DNA from: Chloroflexota bacterium
Lineage (GTDB): Bacteria > Chloroflexota > Anaerolineae > Aggregatilineales > Phototrophicaceae
Length of the DNA stretch: 64,000 bases
NCBI GenBank assembly: GCA_016223085.1
Contig: JACRPS010000006.1
Coordinates: 227,841 to 291,840, forward strand
Reading direction: 5' to 3'
Shown piece by piece: positions 60,469 to 64,000 of the stretch (its first letter is position 1; the number at the start of each line of letters is the position of its first letter). The notes beneath the pieces were generated by a model, which was not told the origin of the DNA, did no database searches, and worked only from the letters and a program-made list of their open reading frames with translations. Position numbers and translations under genes: made by a program.

Positions 60469-60524
60469 GTCCGACCAACAGTGCCGGCCAATCAGGGGAG
60501 CCGGCGCAGGTTGTTGAAATCAGC

Positions 60525-60549
60525 AGGGGCGAATTATCAGTTCGCCCCT
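60525..60549. repeat. GGGGCGAA palindrome
   Basis: Arms AGGGGCGAA and TTCGCCCCT with a 7-base loop, 20 bases after the stop of the next small gene, so it may serve as its terminator. Confidence 0.75.
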
Positions 60550-60568
60550 CCGCTGTTATTGTAGACCG

Positions 60569-60901
60569 CTAATCCTTGCTGCGGCCAAAGCCGCCCCGGC
60601 TGCGGATGTTGGGGCTGTTGATCCGCCCCGAACCACGCGAGCCGAAGAAACCCCCGCCTCCACGCGGTCGCCCAAAGAAGCCACGACTGCTGATGTTTGG
60701 GTCATCGTAGCGGCGCGAGATACGCGGGCGGCCAAAGAACCCCCGGCTGCGGATGTTTGGATCGTCATACTCCGGTCGCTCGCCGCCGTAGCCGGTGCCA
60801 CCGGCATACGGGCCCCCAAAACCACGCAGCAACCGGGGGAGCAGCATCAACCCCACGAGCAGGAAAATACCAAGCAGACACAGTGTTACCAGATCGTTCA
60901 T
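60569..60901 (-). CDS. Small membrane protein with repeated DDPNIRSRGFFGRPR-like motif
   Basis: A 110-residue protein with AAAGGCC before the ATG. One N-terminal membrane helix (about 4-26), then a basic Gly/Arg-rich tail with at least three repeats of the pattern Y-DDPNI-SRGFFGRPR (about residues 45-62, 64-80, 98-110 with a degenerate copy). Net charge strongly positive. No family recognised. It ends 12 bases after the next gene and is probably expressed with it. Confidence 0.65.
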   Translation of the reverse strand: MNDLVTLCLLGIFLLVGLMLLPRLLRGFGGPYAGGTGYGGERPEYDDPNIRSRGFFGRPRISRRYDDPNISSRGFFGRPRGGGGFFGSRGSGRINSPNIRSRGGFGRSKD

Positions 60902-60913
60902 CAGTCGGCCTTT

Positions 60914-61447
60914 CTATCGAATCTGGAACTGGACAGAGTTAACCGGGTTGCCGTTGACGATAAATTCGGCTTCGTATTGCCCCGGTTCGAAGCGGGCGCC
61001 GGTTTCGGGTTCAAACACGAAGTTGACGCACGAATTGTTGTAATCCTGATCGGCGGTGATTTCCGGCGCATCTTCAATCGGCTGACCGTTCTGGTACAGG
61101 CGCACAAACACCGATGTTCCGGCAGGTACATAGCTGTTTTCGGCGACGATGTAAACCTGCTCGACCGGCTCAAACGTATTGGTCGCGTCTACCGGGCAGC
61201 CGTCCCGGTCAACGCTGGCTGCCGCGACCACCGGCCCAAGCTGTACGTTGCTGGTGTTGGTGGTGCCGCTGCTGCCGGTATTCCCGCTTCTGTCCAATGT
61301 CGGCAGCACCGGATTGGTATCCTGTACCCCGCCTGACTGATCGCCGGCAACACCGGAACCAAGCCGGGGGATGATAAACAAGGCGCCGACAATCACGATC
61401 AACCCCACGATCAGCAGCATTCGCATGTTCGGTCTGGATGCATTCAT
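60914..61447 (-). CDS. Membrane-anchored exported protein of unknown function
   Basis: A 177-residue protein with a membrane anchor or signal segment (about 9-28), a Gly/Ser/Thr-rich linker (about 30-70) and a beta-rich domain with two Cys (DGCPVD and NNSCVNF) that could form a disulfide. The domain resembles Ig-like or CARDB-type folds (VYIVAENSYVPAGTSVFVRLYQNG). Same strand as, and just before, the repeat protein. Function unknown. Confidence 0.7.
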   Translation of the reverse strand: MNASRPNMRMLLIVGLIVIVGALFIIPRLGSGVAGDQSGGVQDTNPVLPTLDRSGNTGSSGTTNTSNVQLGPVVAAASVDRDGCPVDATNTFEPVEQVYIVAENSYVPAGTSVFVRLYQNGQPIEDAPEITADQDYNNSCVNFVFEPETGARFEPGQYEAEFIVNGNPVNSVQFQIR

Positions 61448-61656
61448 GGCAGATCACTCACACTCCACTCATAGAGATGATAATGCGTTTACCATAAGCA
61501 GAACGCGTATGAGTGACCTACACAGGCTGTAAAAAGATTGTCAGAAAATGGAAGGGCAGGGAAACCCGAGTACGGATAAACAGTATTACGTTTGCCAGCG
61601 CCATGTATTCTGCAACCTGATATAATCAGAGTCTACCAAGCCCGGGAAGGTGCTGG

Positions 61657-62892
61657 ATGCCACAGGAAATCTTTCTCAGTTATAGCCGGAAGGACAGTGC
61701 CATCATGCACCGCCTGCGCAATGATTTGCGCGCTGCCGGCTTTACGGTCTGGACAGATGAAGGCATCGAGCCAGGTACCCCTTCGTGGAAAAGTGAGATC
61801 GAAAACGCTATTCGTGCCTGCGACTGCCTGGTGATTATCTTCTCGCCAGACGCGAATAACTCGCGCTGGGTGCGGGCGGAGATTGATTTCGCCGAAACAC
61901 TGAACAAGCCAATGTTCCCCCTGCTGGCACGGGGCGACCGGACCACCTCGATTCCGTTTGGCTTCAGCACCTACCAATGGATTGACATTCGTAGACCGTC
62001 CGATTACGACAGCGGTTTTCAACTGCTGGCGGATGCCATTCAAAACCGGTTGAGCCGTCTGCAGCCAGGGCAGTTAACCGAAACCATCAAGGTAGCCGAG
62101 CCGATCGCACAACGTTCCTGGCGGCGCGGTGGCCTGTGGGTCAGTGCGGTGGTGATAGCGGTGCTTCTGGTACTGTTAGCGGCTGTGCTGCGCCCGAACC
62201 TTCCATCGTCCAGTCCGGTATCCACCGACGACGCAGAGACGCAGCCTACCGCAGCAGCCAGCTTAACCACACAGGCCACGTCCCCTGAACCATCCCCACG
62301 CGCTGTCCTGGCTCCAGGAATGCCCGCCAACTGCAATCTACTTTCCGAACCGCCGGCTTATGAACGAGTTGAGCCGCCAACCATCTCAATTCCCGCAGGT
62401 TGGGTACAACTCAGGTCCGGTGCTGTGACCCTGGCCGTTCCTGAGGAATATTATCGTCCAGCAGACAGCGAGGCGTTGAGGGTCATTCTGTCGTCAATTA
62501 TCGGAAATGTGTTACCAGATTTCATGGAATTTGGGTGTGAGTGGAATCTGGAAATTTTCTTTCTTCAAATGTCCGGCATACGTGGGGGAGCGGTAATGAG
62601 CCGTCGCATCGGCGTACAGCTCCCGCTGGACGCGCAGCAGCTTTATTTTGAAGAGGCTTTAGAAGGGGCGGCGGTTGTGGAAACCGAATTCGTGACCCTT
62701 CCTGCTGGCGACATGCTTCGTATTGAGGTGACACTCAATACAGAAAGCTTAGAGACAAAAATGATCGGCTATTCAATCTCGCATGGCCCAACGCTTTATG
62801 CGCTTTCATTTGCTTTCGCCGCCGATACCTTGGATGAACATCTGGTGGTCATTGACCAGATCGCGCAAACCTTTCAATTTGTGGACGAGTAA
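61657..62892 (+). CDS. TIR-domain membrane protein
   Basis: A 411-residue protein with GGAAGG before the ATG. The N-terminal TIR domain (about 3-130) has IFLSYSRKD, VWTDEG and a likely catalytic Glu47 in SWKSEIENAI, so NADase activity is possible. One membrane helix follows (about 158-178), then a Ser/Thr/Pro-rich linker and a C-terminal domain (about 230-411) of beta/alpha content with no recognised family. A TIR-helix-extracytoplasmic layout suggests signalling across the membrane or a defence effector. No other defence gene is adjacent. Confidence 0.85.
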   Translation: MPQEIFLSYSRKDSAIMHRLRNDLRAAGFTVWTDEGIEPGTPSWKSEIENAIRACDCLVIIFSPDANNSRWVRAEIDFAETLNKPMFPLLARGDRTTSIPFGFSTYQWIDIRRPSDYDSGFQLLADAIQNRLSRLQPGQLTETIKVAEPIAQRSWRRGGLWVSAVVIAVLLVLLAAVLRPNLPSSSPVSTDDAETQPTAAASLTTQATSPEPSPRAVLAPGMPANCNLLSEPPAYERVEPPTISIPAGWVQLRSGAVTLAVPEEYYRPADSEALRVILSSIIGNVLPDFMEFGCEWNLEIFFLQMSGIRGGAVMSRRIGVQLPLDAQQLYFEEALEGAAVVETEFVTLPAGDMLRIEVTLNTESLETKMIGYSISHGPTLYALSFAFAADTLDEHLVVIDQIAQTFQFVDE

Positions 62893-62913
62893 GGGCGAAA
62901 TGTCGGCCTGGTT

Positions 62914-63534
62914 TTAGGGTTTGCGCTGCAACTGGCGCGCCTCGCTCAGCACAAAATCAACAGCGGCGGTGATGGTGGGGTCGGGCAGCGCCGTAGGGGG
63001 AAGGTCGTAAACCGTGTGGTGAATCAGCGCCGGTTCGTTGCTCACCTGGACGACGCCAACCTGTCCGGCCTTCACGGCGGCCAGGCTGAGCGTTCCCCCG
63101 TCAAGACGGGTTTCAGCAGCAGGGGACAGTACGATATGCAGTGCGTAGGGGCGACCTAGCAGGTCGCCCCTGCCGTTTGATGTCAACAGGATGGCATTTT
63201 CCTGCCAGGGATGGTCGTCGTCCACCAGCGCCATTGCCAGCAAATTCGCGCGCAGCCGGTCGTGGGCGGCGGCATCAAGGTTCACGCGGGCCGCGTGATA
63301 GCCCATCGCGTCCAGCACGATCAGCGCCGAACGCCCGCCGGTGACGGCACAATGCCACACCTCCGGCGCGCACGAGTCGCCCAGGTCAAGCAGTAAAAAG
63401 CGGCTGTCATCCCGGGTATCGTAGGGACGACCTGGTAGCTCGTCCCTACTCCGTAACGCTTTGATAAACGTATACAGCCGGGGCATTAATTCCAGATCAC
63501 CCCGAAGGTTGGCAGTATAAATAATCTCGTACAT
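62914..63534 (-). CDS. Divergent 5'-nucleotidase/metallophosphatase-like protein with palindrome-encoded inserts
   Basis: ATG at 63534 starts the conserved part; an in-frame extension to 63621 is less likely. The 206-residue protein resembles the N-terminal part of UshA-like phosphatases (IIYTANLRGDLELM, LLLDLGDSCAPE, IVLDAMGYHAARVN), but the metal-binding His of GNHE is absent, so it may lack activity. Two dispersed palindromes (63145-63173 and 63421-63449) lie inside the gene and encode similar peptides, GRGDLLGRPY and SRDELPGRPY, in the same frame. Confidence 0.65.
   Translation of the reverse strand: MYEIIYTANLRGDLELMPRLYTFIKALRSRDELPGRPYDTRDDSRFLLLDLGDSCAPEVWHCAVTGGRSALIVLDAMGYHAARVNLDAAAHDRLRANLLAMALVDDDHPWQENAILLTSNGRGDLLGRPYALHIVLSPAAETRLDGGTLSLAAVKAGQVGVVQVSNEPALIHHTVYDLPPTALPDPTITAAVDFVLSEARQLQRKP
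63145..63173. repeat. Dispersed palindrome inside a coding region, copy A
   Basis: Arms GTAGGGGCGACCT and AGGTCGCCCCTGC with a 3-base centre, one mismatch; translated as GRGDLLGRPY on the minus strand. Confidence 0.85.
63421..63449. repeat. Dispersed palindrome inside a coding region, copy B
   Basis: Arms GTAGGGACGA and TCGTCCCTAC with a 9-base centre; translated as SRDELPGRPY in the same frame as copy A. Confidence 0.85.
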
Positions 63535-63547
63535 CGAGTGTGTAAAG

Positions 63548-63576
63548 GTAGGGAGATGGCGGCGCCATGTCCCTAC
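63548..63576. repeat. Dispersed palindrome
   Basis: GTAGGGAGATGGC with GCCATGTCCCTAC, one mismatch, between the hydratase stop and the next gene's start. Confidence 0.8.
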
Positions 63577-63583
63577 ACGTCCC

Positions 63584-64000
63584 TTATTTATGTTTCCATA
63601 CCGCCGGGCGTTTTTCGACAAAGGCGGTCATCCCCTCGCGTTTGTCCTCGGTGCCAAACAGGAGGTAGAAGTTGCGCTTCTCAAATGCCAGCCCTTCCGC
63701 CAGGCTAAGTTCTTCCGCTTTGTTGATCGCTTCCTTCACCAACTGCTCGGCGACGCCCGGCATCGCGGCCACTTTCTCAGCCAGCCTGATCGCTTCCTGC
63801 AGATAGGTTTCAACCGGATACACGTGGTTGACCAGCCCGTAATGTTTCGCTTCCTCGGCAGTCAGGTGGCGGTTGGTCAGGCAGATTTCCATCGCCAGCG
63901 CCTTGCCGACGGCGCGCGTCAGCCGCTGCGTGCCGCCCGCGCCGGGCATGATGCCGATGGTGATCTCCGGCTGGCCGAACTTCGCCGTGTCCGATGCCAC
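63584..64000 (-). CDS. Enoyl-CoA hydratase/isomerase, C-terminal part (runs off the window)
   Basis: The last 138 residues of a crotonase-fold enzyme; the start lies beyond 64000. The segment has FGQPEITIGIMPGAGGTQRL (holding the second catalytic Glu and the Gly-rich CoA loop), LTAEEAKHYGLVNHVYP and the final FGTEDKREGMTAFVEKRPAVW. These match EchA/CaiD-like enzymes that hydrate enoyl-CoA in fatty-acid or amino-acid breakdown. Confidence 0.93.
   Translation of the reverse strand: MASDTAKFGQPEITIGIMPGAGGTQRLTRAVGKALAMEICLTNRHLTAEEAKHYGLVNHVYPVETYLQEAIRLAEKVAAMPGVAEQLVKEAINKAEELSLAEGLAFEKRNFYLLFGTEDKREGMTAFVEKRPAVWKHK

Noticed and set aside
1..64000. CRISPR arrays, rRNA and tRNA genes
   Set aside because: No regularly spaced repeats and no sequence with a T-arm plus acceptor pattern were found on either strand by eye. 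A tRNAscan and Infernal run would settle this.

Overview
The window reads as a bacterial chromosome segment, most likely from the phylum Chloroflexota (Anaerolineae-like). This is inferred from gene content: a MutS2 protein, a cysteine-free S4, a deazaflavin (F420)-type nitroreductase-fold protein, LysM/glycosidase secreted proteins, Opp-type transporters beside rare-sugar enzymes, and many short GTAGGGAC-type palindromes between genes. No rRNA, tRNA or CRISPR array was seen. The sequence falls into two parts of different character.

Part A (1 to about 25.3 kb) is a metal-homeostasis island attached to a plasmid-like maintenance module. It holds a Met-rich sensor kinase with its response regulator (1-1085), and an ArsR repressor with two P1B-type ATPases and a small membrane protein (1323-6188). 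An opposing operon (12191 to 6246) runs flavoprotein, a third P1B ATPase, DsbB-cytochrome c fusion, DsbA-like protein and methyltransferase, and is apparently controlled by an SmtB/CzrA-like repressor with two matching palindromes. A BlaI/M56 pair (12769-13975) diverges from a multicopper oxidase, ZIP transporter, YceI, DtxR and His-rich protein operon (14107-18536), with a BlaI-type palindrome at the promoter. A decayed IS3-family element (18594-19796) sits beside a terminator hairpin. It is followed by a primase-helicase, ParB and ParA (20088-24946) with a CACGTG-centred palindrome just after parB. The three ATPases carry three different transmembrane metal-site motifs: CSC, APC and SPC.

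Part B (about 25.4 to 64 kb) looks like ordinary chromosome and appears visibly richer in G+C by eye. It has a GT2/radical-SAM pair. A large sugar catabolism and uptake cluster follows (29720-47391): a URO-D-like protein, a five-gene ABC peptide/sugar importer, phosphotriesterase-like hydrolase, SDR, FAD oxidoreductase, six-hairpin-type protein, DeoR repressor, SIS isomerase, FGGY kinase and DUF4432 epimerase. Promoters there share a TGAGCA motif. After that come a hydrolase, a cyclase, an orphan HsdR-N-like nuclease, mutS2, an acyltransferase, a GmhA/GmhB-like heptose pair, rpsD, a LysM glycosidase, a TIR-domain membrane protein, a divergent 5'-nucleotidase-like protein and the end of an enoyl-CoA hydratase. 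Part B also contains three degraded genes or remnants.

The short palindromes were seen only in Part B, which supports Part A being acquired. Two copies lie inside the gene at 62914-63534, in the same reading frame, and encode nearly the same peptide. This resembles protein-coding palindromic elements and is the most unusual local feature found.
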